Assembly (NCBI GenBank): GCA_024642285.1
Contig: JAHEBJ010000004.1
Location: 1-64,000 of the forward strand
Origin: Sphingobacteriales bacterium
GTDB taxonomy: Bacteria > Bacteroidota > Bacteroidia > Chitinophagales > Chitinophagaceae
Direction of reading: 5' to 3'
DNA: 64,000 bases
The stretch's first letter is position 1; each line of letters opens with the position of its first letter. A model generated the notes under the pieces. That model ran no database searches. It was given only the letters and a program-made list of their open reading frames with translations, and was not told the DNA's origin. The position numbers and the translations under genes were made by a program. Of the stretch, positions 47,918-56,978 are shown piece by piece.

Positions 47918-50656
47918 ATGAGGATTTTTCTGTTTCTTTTTCTGTCGGCATGTTTTTTTACAAGCAATAATTTAAACGCCCAATCCTGTTTCAGCGTGGC
48001 TGCCGGCAACGATACTACTATATCCTGTTTACAAGCCTGTCTTAATTTGAAAGCAAGGATACCTGATGTAAGAACTTCAGAAACTTATTCGGTTACGTCA
48101 ATTCCTTATACACCTTATGCCTATGTTACTCCCTTTGGAACAACCGATCCACTTGTAGATGCCGACGATAATTTTTCAGATTCGTTCAATCTTCCCTTCC
48201 CTTTTTGTTTTTATGGCAATACTTATAACAAAATTTGCGTAGGTTCAAATGGCGTAATAACTTTTGATGTGTTTACCAATGCCAGAAGGCCAGAAAGTTA
48301 TGTGATCAATTCATCCAATACCATTCCCTATGCAGGAGGCGTTCCTAATAATATCGGCGTTTTCTATGCTCCTAAAGCAAGTATATTTTTAGCTTATTAT
48401 GATATGAATCCGCTTACCTCTCCTCCCGAGCACAAAATAGAATGGAGGGTTGAAGGTTCGGCACCTTGCCGCCGCTTTGTAGTTTCTTATTATCGGCTGG
48501 GAAATTTTGAAACCGGCCCCTGCCCTAATCCAACCAATCTGTGTACAATGCAAGCGGTTCTTTATGAAGGCACAGGAATAATTGATGTATTCTATCAAAA
48601 TAAACCAGCTTGTACTACATCGGCCAACGGCGGAGGTGTTTCAATTGCCGGCGTACAAAACTGGAAGCAAGATGCTGCTGTTACTCCTGTAGGAAAAAAC
48701 TGCACCGTTTGGACTGCTGTAAATGAAGGCTATCGTTATGTTCCAAGCGGCCCCACTTCTTTATTGAACAGGGTGGAACTTTGGAAAAACGGAGCCTTGG
48801 TTTCTACAGGCACAACTACTATTGTTGGTAATGGCGAACTCGAGGCTTTGTTCACCAATATCTGTCAAACAGAAGACAGCATGAGTTATATTGTACGAGC
48901 CTTTTATCAGCAGTGCGATAACCCTGCCATCGAGACCGAAGGCTCTGACACTATTATAGTCTATAAAACGCTCAACCCCGTTTCTGCAACTGTTACACCG
49001 GCGTTATGTGCTTCATCTGGTAACGGCCAAATAACTGTAACTGCTCCGCTGGGAGCAAATATTGAATATTCATCAGACGGCTTAAGCTGGCAGGCCGCCC
49101 CTGTTTTTAGTTTGCCGGGGGGAACTTATACCATCACTGCCCGACTTGTTGGTAGTTTATGTACCGGAGAAACCGTAGCAACAATTACTGCACCATTACC
49201 GTTTACCGTTAACGGTTTAAAAACCGACCTGCTTTGCAACAGTCAAAATACCGGCGAGGTAAGTTTTAATCCTACAGGGCCGGTGCCACCGTTTATGTTT
49301 TCGGCCGACGGCGGAACAACTTATCAAAGCAGCGGGACATTTACCGGACTTGCGGCAGGTTCGCATACTTTCAGAATAAGAAATGGAATTGGCTGCACCC
49401 AGGATACAACGATCATGATAACAGAACCGACATTGCTTACTGCCTCGGTACTTGTAATAGATGCCACTTGCCCGAACAACGATGGTGGAATAACATTGAT
49501 GACAAGTGGAGGCACTCCGGCTTATCAATTTTCGATAGATAACGGAATCAACTACCAACCATCCAATGCGTTTTCAAATTTACCGTCGGGAAATTATAAT
49601 AACATCCTTATAAAAGATGCCAACGGTTGCGTATCAAATACTATAGCGGTTATTGCGTTGAACGATGCCATGACGCTTGACCTCGGACCAGACAGCAGTT
49701 TATGTGCCGGCAGCAGTATCACTCTAATACCACAAACCAATGCCCAGACCGACACGTTTAAATGGACGCCTGCGACAACACTTAATTATGATACTGCAAG
49801 GAACCCTGTTGCCTCACCAACCGATACCACAAAATATTACCTGACGGCAAAATGGGGTGTTTGTAAACGAATAGATTCTGTAACAATAAATGTAAAGCAT
49901 AAACCGGTTGTTAACGCTGGTAACGACACAACAGTTTGTTACAAAACAAATGCAACGCTGTTCGGCAGTGCCACAAATTTATCGGGCGGTATAAATTATT
50001 CCTGGAGTCCGCCAGACTCATTGAATACCCCAACAAATGCATCAACCGGTGTAAGATTAGATACCAGCAGGAAATTCATTTTAACAGTTACAGATAATTA
50101 CGGTTGTAATTTTACCGTATCGGACAGTGTGTGGGTTTACATGCAACCAAAGCTGGAAGTATTTGCCGGCAATGATACCAACGCACTCTATGGACAGCCT
50201 CACCAAATGATGGCCAGCGGTGGTGTAAATTATTTATGGAGTCCAACCGGCCCACTAGATAATCCGTTCGTTGCAAACCCACTGGCAACGTTATTGAATG
50301 ATACTTATTTTCATGTTACAGTTACTGATGCCATTGGTTGTGTAGATGATGACGATGTATTTATAAAAGTGTACAAAGGGCCCAACTATTATTTACCAAA
50401 TACTTTTACGCCCAACGGCGATGGACTGAATGATGTATTCAGGCCAATACCTGTAGGCATGCGCAGCACAGAATACTTCAGGATATTCAACCGCTATGGA
50501 ACGGTAATGTTTGAAACCAGGCGATGGATGTATGGATGGGATGGCACCATCAAAGGCAAGCCGGCCGAGGGTGGCACTTACGTGTGGATGATAAAAGGGA
50601 CAGATGAAAACGGCCGTGTGGTTGAAATGAAGGGAACGGTAATACTGGTTCGTTAA
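47918..50656 (+). CDS. T9SS-secreted SprB-repeat protein (gliding-type C-terminus)
   Basis: 912 residues from the ATG at 47918 with a signal peptide (IFLFLFLSACFFTSNNLNAQ); the open frame starts upstream at 47873 but without a signal. The N-terminal 300 residues include a Cys-rich beta domain. Three tandem SprB-like repeats follow (NGQITVTAPLGANIEYSSDG; TGEVSFNPTGPVPPFMFSAD; DGGITLMTSGGTPAYQFSID), then two PKD/Ig-like domains. The last 90 residues are the type B sorting domain (FTPNGDGLNDVFRPIPVG; FNRYGTVMFE; GGTYVWMIKG). It should be exported by the type IX system and surface-attached or released. The stop overlaps the convergent ligase gene by 4 bp. Confidence 0.93.
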   Translation: MRIFLFLFLSACFFTSNNLNAQSCFSVAAGNDTTISCLQACLNLKARIPDVRTSETYSVTSIPYTPYAYVTPFGTTDPLVDADDNFSDSFNLPFPFCFYGNTYNKICVGSNGVITFDVFTNARRPESYVINSSNTIPYAGGVPNNIGVFYAPKASIFLAYYDMNPLTSPPEHKIEWRVEGSAPCRRFVVSYYRLGNFETGPCPNPTNLCTMQAVLYEGTGIIDVFYQNKPACTTSANGGGVSIAGVQNWKQDAAVTPVGKNCTVWTAVNEGYRYVPSGPTSLLNRVELWKNGALVSTGTTTIVGNGELEALFTNICQTEDSMSYIVRAFYQQCDNPAIETEGSDTIIVYKTLNPVSATVTPALCASSGNGQITVTAPLGANIEYSSDGLSWQAAPVFSLPGGTYTITARLVGSLCTGETVATITAPLPFTVNGLKTDLLCNSQNTGEVSFNPTGPVPPFMFSADGGTTYQSSGTFTGLAAGSHTFRIRNGIGCTQDTTIMITEPTLLTASVLVIDATCPNNDGGITLMTSGGTPAYQFSIDNGINYQPSNAFSNLPSGNYNNILIKDANGCVSNTIAVIALNDAMTLDLGPDSSLCAGSSITLIPQTNAQTDTFKWTPATTLNYDTARNPVASPTDTTKYYLTAKWGVCKRIDSVTINVKHKPVVNAGNDTTVCYKTNATLFGSATNLSGGINYSWSPPDSLNTPTNASTGVRLDTSRKFILTVTDNYGCNFTVSDSVWVYMQPKLEVFAGNDTNALYGQPHQMMASGGVNYLWSPTGPLDNPFVANPLATLLNDTYFHVTVTDAIGCVDDDDVFIKVYKGPNYYLPNTFTPNGDGLNDVFRPIPVGMRSTEYFRIFNRYGTVMFETRRWMYGWDGTIKGKPAEGGTYVWMIKGTDENGRVVEMKGTVILVR

Positions 50657-52236
50657 TTTTTTTGCTTGGCTGCAGTTTCGGCATTAAGAATATTTATTGT
50701 TTTTGTGTACAACTGAAAAGCCTCTTCCGATGAAGAACCTATACAAACAATTCCCATTTTTCCATATTGAGATAGTGCGCCGATCATATGAAACATAACT
50801 CCACGTTGTGCTGCCCCATCGAAATGCAATCCATGAAACATGGCAATATCTATCAGGTCCTGCGGCGTAATTCCTTTGTATGCGTCATTCTGCACATTAT
50901 CTGACGCAAAATAATATAGCTGCTGTTTATTAGGCGTTTCAAAAATACCTGTTGCTTCATTATAATGACCATCAGTTAAAAACTGTAACATCAAAAACGG
51001 ATGCGTTGTTCCGCCTTTTCGCAAATTGATCTCAATAGCATAATGAATCCAGGTATCATTTTCTTTTACTGATATAAAATCGATACTGAAACGCCCAAGT
51101 GCGCCTTGTTCTTTGAGTTCTTCGGCTATACATTTACTAAGGATAGCAATCTCAGTCCGGTAAGCAGGATTAGCAGGAAAATGAGCACCTTCAAACACCT
51201 GTCCGCTTTCGCCTCCCAAAACCTGGTCGTGGGTAGAGATTATATCTACTTCTCCTCTTGGGTTAATCCTGGCTTGTACCGAAGGAGAAACTTTTACGTC
51301 TCCTTCTACAAAGGCTTCCACAATACCTTCCATCAATTCAAACTTTTGAAGAAATGTTTCAATTGTCAGATCTTTTGCAACGGGGATAATACTTTTATCC
51401 AGGTTATTGTGAACCCAATCGAACAATTCTTTACTGCATAAATTTTCAGGGTATTTCAAAATAGCATTTCCATCACCCGAAAAACCATCATTTAATTTAA
51501 TAACTGCTTTTTTCAAATCGGGATACATATCTTTTAACCCGGCCACGGCGTGAACAATATCATCATAGGTTTTTAAATTTTCAGCTCCGGGCGGTATTCG
51601 TACTCCTGCCTTCATGAAAGCCCTGCGGCTGCCGCTTTTAGTACCCAGGTAAATTACCGAAGGATCGCACCCGTAAATAGGTATTTTTAATCGCACAGCT
51701 AAGCTGCGTTCAAGCGCTGTGGTATTGAAACAGGCGATATGAGCAACATGATCGGGCGGAATACTTCGCCTGATGCGTTCAATCAACCTCGGCCTCTGCA
51801 AAATTTTTTCGGTTAACGGAACGGGTGATGAATCATAGCAACTGATAAGCGTTAATCTTTCCCTTGCATGATAACCGGTAATGCCGGGCAGCAAGTGTAA
51901 ATAATAATCAATGATTACAGGATCGATGGGAACACTGCTTACATAAATAACATTTGCTCTTGGCATACGAAGTAACATAAGTAAGCACAAAAGCCGCTCT
52001 TCGTAGTGCATAGCACCCGTTACTTTGGCCAACACTTCCTGATCGAGTGAAAGGCTGGGTATAACAACAATTGTTTTAGGTGCGTGGTTGTCTGGAAAGA
52101 ACAATTCAAATTGCCTGGCAAAACCTTTTTGCAATTCGGCAAATGCCTGTAATTCCACTAAAGAACCGGGTTCAGGATTAAAACCGCCGTTATGGTCAAA
52201 GAGAGTTTGTTCAGGCTTGATGTCTAAATTATACAT
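50653..52236 (-). CDS. PGM1-related ATP-grasp peptide ligase
   Basis: 527-residue probable carboxylate-amine ligase. A pre-ATP-grasp region (about 1-180) is followed by an ATP-grasp core: GTKSGSRRAFMKAGVRIPPG, the ATP lysine and loop KKAVIKLNDGFSGDGNAIL, and the metal motif HYAIEINLRKGGTTHP (Glu-x-Asn). The C-terminal 90 residues (DIAMFHGLHFDGAAQRGVMF) match the PGM1 C-terminal domain. PGM1 of pheganomycin biosynthesis makes peptide bonds on a nonproteinogenic amino acid. The substrate here is unknown. The divergent partner is a glutamine-amidotransferase-like gene. A near-consensus -7 AATCTTTG (52239-52246) lies 2 nt before the start. Confidence 0.85.
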   Translation of the reverse strand: MYNLDIKPEQTLFDHNGGFNPEPGSLVELQAFAELQKGFARQFELFFPDNHAPKTIVVIPSLSLDQEVLAKVTGAMHYEERLLCLLMLLRMPRANVIYVSSVPIDPVIIDYYLHLLPGITGYHARERLTLISCYDSSPVPLTEKILQRPRLIERIRRSIPPDHVAHIACFNTTALERSLAVRLKIPIYGCDPSVIYLGTKSGSRRAFMKAGVRIPPGAENLKTYDDIVHAVAGLKDMYPDLKKAVIKLNDGFSGDGNAILKYPENLCSKELFDWVHNNLDKSIIPVAKDLTIETFLQKFELMEGIVEAFVEGDVKVSPSVQARINPRGEVDIISTHDQVLGGESGQVFEGAHFPANPAYRTEIAILSKCIAEELKEQGALGRFSIDFISVKENDTWIHYAIEINLRKGGTTHPFLMLQFLTDGHYNEATGIFETPNKQQLYYFASDNVQNDAYKGITPQDLIDIAMFHGLHFDGAAQRGVMFHMIGALSQYGKMGIVCIGSSSEEAFQLYTKTINILNAETAAKQKN

Positions 52237-52238
52237 AA

Positions 52239-52246
52239 CAAAGATT
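52239..52246 (-). promoter_or_regulatory. Near-consensus -7 at the ligase start
   Basis: CAAAGATT on the plus strand, i.e. AATCTTTG on the minus strand (7 of 8 matches to TAnnTTTG, counting both n positions as matches), 2 nt before the ATG at 52236. Weak alone; more interesting because the divergent gene shows the same arrangement. Confidence 0.35.
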
Positions 52247-52438
52247 TCTGATTGCCAATTTACAAGATGCTTAAAAAACTAAGACTGAGATTAGTCATAA
52301 AAACAGCAGGAATTTATCATCTTATTAAAACTAAAATAACTATATGCGGATAAATAACTCTGAGATTTTACAAGTTTTCTATCCACAATGCGTTGATAAA
52401 TTGAATGCAGTTCGAAAAGGGCTTCTTTTAAAAAATCT

Positions 52439-52446
52439 TATGTTTG
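52439..52446 (+). promoter_or_regulatory. -7 element directly at the amidotransferase start
   Basis: TATGTTTG, an exact TAnnTTTG, 3 nt before the ATG at 52450. An earlier TTG start (52444) overlaps the element and is unlikely. Predicts a leaderless mRNA. No -33 TTTG seen. Confidence 0.55.
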
Positions 52447-52449
52447 TAT

Positions 52450-53295
52450 ATGAGTTTTACCGAACAGAGATCGATCCGTGTTGCTATTTTAGATATGAAC
52501 GAAGGATTTGTGAATCAGGGTATGCGCTGTATCCGTGAAATACTCAACCAATTTGGCGAAGCCAATCACCTTAACCTTATATGGGACGAATTTGAAGTAA
52601 GACTTGAAAAGAAAACGCCAGATCTTAACTATGATATATATATATCAAGCGGTGGTCCGGGCAGTCCATTAGAAAGCGAAGGAAATGACTGGGAAAAAGT
52701 TTACTTTGATTGGTTACATAAAATCGAACAATTTAACAACAACTCATCACAAAGCAGAAAAAAGAAAGTCTTTTTTATTTGCCATTCTTTTCAATTAATC
52801 TGCCGCCATTACGCCATTGCCAATGTTGCTCCACGCAAAAGCACTTCGTTCGGCATCTTTCCTATGCATTTGCTGAGAGAAGGAAAAGATGAATTGATAT
52901 TTGAAGGTTTAAATGACCCGTTCTATGCTGTTGACAGTCGTGATTTTCAGGTGATAGAACCCAACCACGGCAAACTGCATGAAATGGGTGCCTGTATTTT
53001 AGCTATAGAAAAAGACCGGCCACATGTGCCATTGGAAAGGGCAATTATGGCCATTCGTTTTAACGAGCATATGATAGGTACACAGTTCCACCCAGAGGCA
53101 GATGCCATTGGTATGAGCCTTCACCTGCAGACTGCCGATAAGAAAAAAACAGTGATCGATAACTATGGTCAGGAAAAATGGAAGTCGATGATCGATCATC
53201 TGAACGACCCCGAAAAAATTCTCTGGACCTACGCACATATCCTTCCTAATTTTTTACTCCATGCGGTTGAATGCCTGCAGCCCGCCGAAGTTTAA
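52450..53295 (+). CDS. Class I glutamine-amidotransferase-like protein
   Basis: 281 residues from the ATG at 52450. GATase1 fold with SSGGPGSPLES, the nucleophile Cys in KVFFICHSFQLICRHY (about residue 114), and the His-x-Glu in GTQFHPEADAIGMS. The Cys-His-Glu triad is intact, but the nucleophile loop CHSFQ differs from the usual CxGHQ. No synthetase domain is attached. Glutaminase domains usually feed ammonia to a partner; the ATP-grasp ligases on either side are the obvious candidates (inference). It is 75 bp before the second ATP-grasp-like gene. Confidence 0.87.
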   Translation: MSFTEQRSIRVAILDMNEGFVNQGMRCIREILNQFGEANHLNLIWDEFEVRLEKKTPDLNYDIYISSGGPGSPLESEGNDWEKVYFDWLHKIEQFNNNSSQSRKKKVFFICHSFQLICRHYAIANVAPRKSTSFGIFPMHLLREGKDELIFEGLNDPFYAVDSRDFQVIEPNHGKLHEMGACILAIEKDRPHVPLERAIMAIRFNEHMIGTQFHPEADAIGMSLHLQTADKKKTVIDNYGQEKWKSMIDHLNDPEKILWTYAHILPNFLLHAVECLQPAEV

Positions 53296-53369
53296 ACCCA
53301 CTTTTATTTAATGGATTTTTATAGTTATTTTTATTCTTAACAAAAGAATAATCAAATCGCTATAAAAAA

Positions 53370-54569
53370 ATGATAAAAGAGTTAAGACAACAATTCAACG
53401 CCGGTTTTACAAAAGAAAAATATGATGCTTACATGGAAAAAGTGGAGGGGCTGCATGCGGGTTCTCTGGATTTCAGAAATGCTGAAACACCCATTTATAT
53501 TCCCAAAGAATTTACAGACAAAATGCTGAGTGCATGCGATGATATTGTTGATGTGATTGTGGATCCAAAGTTTATGGAGATAACCGAAAGGGGAATTCCG
53601 GCGAACGTAAGAGTTCCAAATGAAAGCGATCATACCGAGTTTTTAGTTTTTGATTTTGGAATTTGCGAAAACGAAAGCGGCGGTCTAGAGCCGCAGTTGA
53701 TAGAAATGCAGGGCTTTCCAACACTATATGGCTTTCAGGCTTTCCATTCTGAACTAACCGCCGAATACGCAAATCTCCCTTCAAATTTTTCGCCTTACCT
53801 CAGCGGGTACAATAAGGAAACTTATATTCAGTTGCTTAAAGATATTATTGTTGGCGACCTTGATCCTGAAAATGTAATACTGCTTGAAATATTCCCGGAG
53901 AAACAAAAGACGAGGATTGATTTTTATTGTACCGAACAACTGCTTGGCATCAAAATGGTTTGTCTTACCAAACTAATTGCAGAAGGCGATAAATTGTATT
54001 ACGATAATAACGGAGTTAAGATCTTGATCAAAAGAATTTATAACCGTGTAATTTTTGATGATCTTCAAAAACAGGAAGGCCTGGGCGATATTATTGACCT
54101 CACCAAAAACTATGATGTGGAATGGACGCCGCATCCTAACTGGTTTTACCGCATCAGTAAATTCACTTTACCATTTATAGAAAACCCTTATGTTCCTCAA
54201 ACTTATTTTTTGAATGAGTTAAAACAAATGCCCGCCGATCTGGAAAATTATGTTCTAAAACCACTGTTTTCCTTTGCCGGCATGGGCGTGGTCATTGATG
54301 TTTCCAGGGAAGATATTGATGCTGTCAAAGATCCTGAGAACTGGATATTACAGAAAAAAGTAAAATACGCAGATGTTATTGAAACGCTTGATGTGCCTGC
54401 CAAAGCAGAGATACGTTTGTTTTACTTTTGGAAGAAAGGATGGAGCAGGCCGGTTGCTGTACACAACCTTGCAAGGCTGAGCAAAGGAAAGATGATAGGT
54501 ACTAGATATAATATGAATAAAGAATGGGTTGGTGGCGGAGTGGCGTTTTTTGAAAACTCAGCCCCCTAG
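53370..54569 (+). CDS. Probable ATP-grasp enzyme (GSP-synthetase-like layout)
   Basis: 399 residues, not firmly recognised. The layout resembles glutathionylspermidine-synthetase-type ATP-grasp proteins: an Asp/Glu-Asn-like segment PQLIEMQGFPTLYGFQAFHS, a segment ENVILLEIFPEKQKTRIDFY, then LIKRIYNRVIF, the ATP lysine/Gly loop YVLKPLFSFAGMGVVIDV (about residue 292), and acidic motif WILQKKVKYADVIE with AEIRLFYFW. The C-terminus ends in VGGGVAFFENSAP. It lies between the glutamine-amidotransferase-like gene and a CHAD-like gene. I infer ATP-dependent amide-bond formation; no substrate is visible. Confidence 0.65.
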   Translation: MIKELRQQFNAGFTKEKYDAYMEKVEGLHAGSLDFRNAETPIYIPKEFTDKMLSACDDIVDVIVDPKFMEITERGIPANVRVPNESDHTEFLVFDFGICENESGGLEPQLIEMQGFPTLYGFQAFHSELTAEYANLPSNFSPYLSGYNKETYIQLLKDIIVGDLDPENVILLEIFPEKQKTRIDFYCTEQLLGIKMVCLTKLIAEGDKLYYDNNGVKILIKRIYNRVIFDDLQKQEGLGDIIDLTKNYDVEWTPHPNWFYRISKFTLPFIENPYVPQTYFLNELKQMPADLENYVLKPLFSFAGMGVVIDVSREDIDAVKDPENWILQKKVKYADVIETLDVPAKAEIRLFYFWKKGWSRPVAVHNLARLSKGKMIGTRYNMNKEWVGGGVAFFENSAP

Positions 54570-54631
54570 TCCCTCCAAAAAAAAGGGATAAATTCCGGTG
54601 GAATAAACTCTGCGAATTAAACATATGATTA

Positions 54632-55630
54632 ATGAAAAAAGGATTAGCAAGATTTGACTACTTTATAAATCAGTTACAGGAGCTGTTGGATAAAGCCTCA
54701 CGGCAAAAAAATCCGGCACTGTGGCTTTACCGCAATAATGCCCGAACAACATTGTTTATGTTGGAAGCTTTGGCAAAAATGTATGCAGCTTTTCATAATA
54801 AAAAAAAGTTTTCAAAGTTTAAGGATCACTTTAAACTTTTGGAAGATGCAATAGGTAAGATTGATTATTACGACGCTTTTGCTAAGGAAATTGCCGGCGA
54901 CAAAAAAATCCCGAAAACTATTACCAGCTACCTGCAGGCGCAAACAAGAGAAAAAATACAAAGTCTTAATGAAATTTTAAAAGAGAAAAAATGGCTGAGC
55001 GATGGCAATATCCGGATGAAAAAGATAAAAGAACGTCTGGCCAAGGCAGACTGGCGTAATGAAAAAGACGATATAAAGAGTATCAAGTCTTATTATCTAA
55101 CTGAAATCAATCAAATACTTGAATTCATCAATCAAAAAGATTTTCATTTTACGAATGTGGAAAATGATGTGCATGAGTTCAGACGAAGGATACGCTGGCT
55201 GAGTATTTACCCGCAGGCGTTGAGAGGCTGCGTACAGTTAAGCAATTCAAAAACTACCATACCGAAATTTCTTTCTAAATATCTTACTAAAGAAATAACC
55301 GGATCACCCTACAACGTGATGCCCCAAGCCGGAATACACAAACATTTTTTGCTTTTAGAAAAGAACAGATTCTTTGCATTGAGCTGGATGATTAACGAAC
55401 TGGGGAATCTTAAAGACGGCGGACTGAAAGTAGAAGTACTCAAAGAAGCTGTTATGCAAACTTCTCCTGCCGACGAAAATGCTGCGACAGCTAAGGCATA
55501 TGAGTATGCCGGACCAAAACAAATTACAATACAACAGGTTTTGGACGCAGCTGAAAACCTGTTCAAAACTTATTGCAAGGAAAAAAACCTTGAATCATTG
55601 ATTATCGGCATCGCAGTCGTAAAAAAATAA
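54632..55630 (+). CDS. CHAD-like helical protein
   Basis: 332 residues, nearly all helical and basic. Two segments resemble the CHAD repeat: one at about residues 32-90 (NNARTTLFMLEALAKMYAAF, FKLLEDAIGKIDYYDAF) and one at about 180-200 (VHEFRRRIRWLSIYPQALRG). CHAD domains are helical bundles with conserved His/Arg that bind polyphosphate. The spacing and pseudo-twofold repeat fit, but the match is by eye. No catalytic residues are visible. It follows the ATP-grasp-like gene by 62 bp and precedes an outer-membrane protein by 16 bp, so it may be part of the same operon. Confidence 0.6.
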   Translation: MKKGLARFDYFINQLQELLDKASRQKNPALWLYRNNARTTLFMLEALAKMYAAFHNKKKFSKFKDHFKLLEDAIGKIDYYDAFAKEIAGDKKIPKTITSYLQAQTREKIQSLNEILKEKKWLSDGNIRMKKIKERLAKADWRNEKDDIKSIKSYYLTEINQILEFINQKDFHFTNVENDVHEFRRRIRWLSIYPQALRGCVQLSNSKTTIPKFLSKYLTKEITGSPYNVMPQAGIHKHFLLLEKNRFFALSWMINELGNLKDGGLKVEVLKEAVMQTSPADENAATAKAYEYAGPKQITIQQVLDAAENLFKTYCKEKNLESLIIGIAVVKK

Positions 55631-55646
55631 TCAACATTATTTTATT

Positions 55647-56432
55647 ATGACAAACAATTTCCTGCCTTTTTTAATTGCCTTTGTAACAAGTACCTCGTTA
55701 TGTAATGCACAAACCGAAAAAATTGATACCGACCGGCCCGATCAAACAGAAAGCGCCGTAACTGTTCCTAAAAAATGGATCCAATTTGAAATGGGGTTTT
55801 TAAAACAGTCAGACAATTACCGATCTAATGAGCATGAAATAATTTTTCAACATCCTACATTACTAACAAAATATGGGGTAACCAAATGGGCAGAGCTTCG
55901 CCTGATAACAACCTATGGTACGGAAAGGGTGAAATCAGGCAATGTAATCAGTTATCGGTTAAACGGTATTCAGTCGGTACAACTTGGAGGTAAATTCAAT
56001 TTTTTTAAAGAAAAAGGACTCAGACCGAAAACATCGATAATAGCACATTATGATTTTGCAAGATTAAGAACACCTTATCGGGATACAATTGATGGTGTTA
56101 ATTTCAGGTTTACTATGCAACATACACTCACAAAAAAAATATCCGTTGGCTATAATCTTGGAATGGAGTGGCCCAGATTTGGCTCACCGCCTGCATATAT
56201 TTATACTTTTGCACCCGGTTTGAATATCAGCGAAAACTGGTACTGTTATCTGGAGATTTTTGGCTCTTTCTATAAAAACAGAAACGCCCAGCACAGTATA
56301 GATGGAGGACTGGCATATTTTGTAAGCGATAATTTAAAGCTGGATTTATCCTCCGGCTTCGGCATTTCCCGAAATGCGCCTGATTGGTATTTAGCTGTTG
56401 GAGGTTCATTCCGGTTTAAAACGGGAAAATAG
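55647..56432 (+). CDS. Outer-membrane transporter-like protein (phenol MetA-degradation type)
   Basis: 261 residues with a signal peptide (FLPFLIAFVTSTSLCNAQ). The mature protein begins TDRPDQTESAVTVPKKWIQFEMGF, a hallmark of the PF13557-like outer-membrane family, and continues with repeated amphipathic strands ending in a Phe/Lys terminal strand. Predicted beta-barrel; substrate unknown. The stop abuts that of the convergent TlpA gene with no spacer. Confidence 0.83.
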   Translation: MTNNFLPFLIAFVTSTSLCNAQTEKIDTDRPDQTESAVTVPKKWIQFEMGFLKQSDNYRSNEHEIIFQHPTLLTKYGVTKWAELRLITTYGTERVKSGNVISYRLNGIQSVQLGGKFNFFKEKGLRPKTSIIAHYDFARLRTPYRDTIDGVNFRFTMQHTLTKKISVGYNLGMEWPRFGSPPAYIYTFAPGLNISENWYCYLEIFGSFYKNRNAQHSIDGGLAYFVSDNLKLDLSSGFGISRNAPDWYLAVGGSFRFKTGK

Positions 56433-56912
56433 TTATTGAACCAATTTTTTAACCAGGTCGAATAACTCCTTGCCCTCAATATTTATCGCAAGAATTTTGC
56501 CTTCCTTGTCCAGTAAAAAATTGGTAGGTAACGCATCCACAAAATATCTTTCTGCTACTTTCGATTTCCAACCCGCCGCATCTATTACTTGTGTGTAGGT
56601 AAGTTTATCTTTTTTAATTGCTTTAAGCCAGGCATCTTTTTTAACATCAAGCGAAACTGCAAATACTTCAAAGCCATTATCCTTGTATTTTTTGTACAAT
56701 TTCTGTACATAAGGATTTGCTGCCCGGCAAGGCGCACACCAGCTGGCCCAAAAATCAATCAGCACCACTTTGCCGGCAAGGGATGAAAGCTTTATCGAAT
56801 CGTCCTGGTTTCCCGGCAGTGTAATTTCCGGAACCATGCCTCCTATTCTCAATTGTGCATTTCCCGCCAGGGAGCCAATTAAAATAATAAAAACAAAAAA
56901 TATTTTTTTCAT
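56433..56912 (-). CDS. TlpA-like thioredoxin
   Basis: 159 residues from the ATG at 56912 with a signal peptide (IFFVFIILIGSLAGNAQ). AhpC-TSA/TlpA fold with the redox motif WASWCAPCRAANP (about residue 59). It acts in the periplasm on disulfides. It is 66 bp downstream of the TonB receptor on the same strand, so it likely belongs to the same operon; keeping the Cys-rich metal proteins reduced is a plausible job (inference). Confidence 0.9.
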   Translation of the reverse strand: MKKIFFVFIILIGSLAGNAQLRIGGMVPEITLPGNQDDSIKLSSLAGKVVLIDFWASWCAPCRAANPYVQKLYKKYKDNGFEVFAVSLDVKKDAWLKAIKKDKLTYTQVIDAAGWKSKVAERYFVDALPTNFLLDKEGKILAINIEGKELFDLVKKLVQ

Positions 56913-56978
56913 CTGCAATGATTCTTTTTTTGAAACAAGGATAACAGGAATAATAAAAAACGATTCATATCTCTTCAG

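Noticed and set aside
54560-54600. C-rich/A-rich stretch after the second ATP-grasp gene (CCCCCTAGTCCCTCC then A run)
   Set aside because: Resembles a fragment of a Bacteroidota intergenic repeat but is too short to classify from this window.
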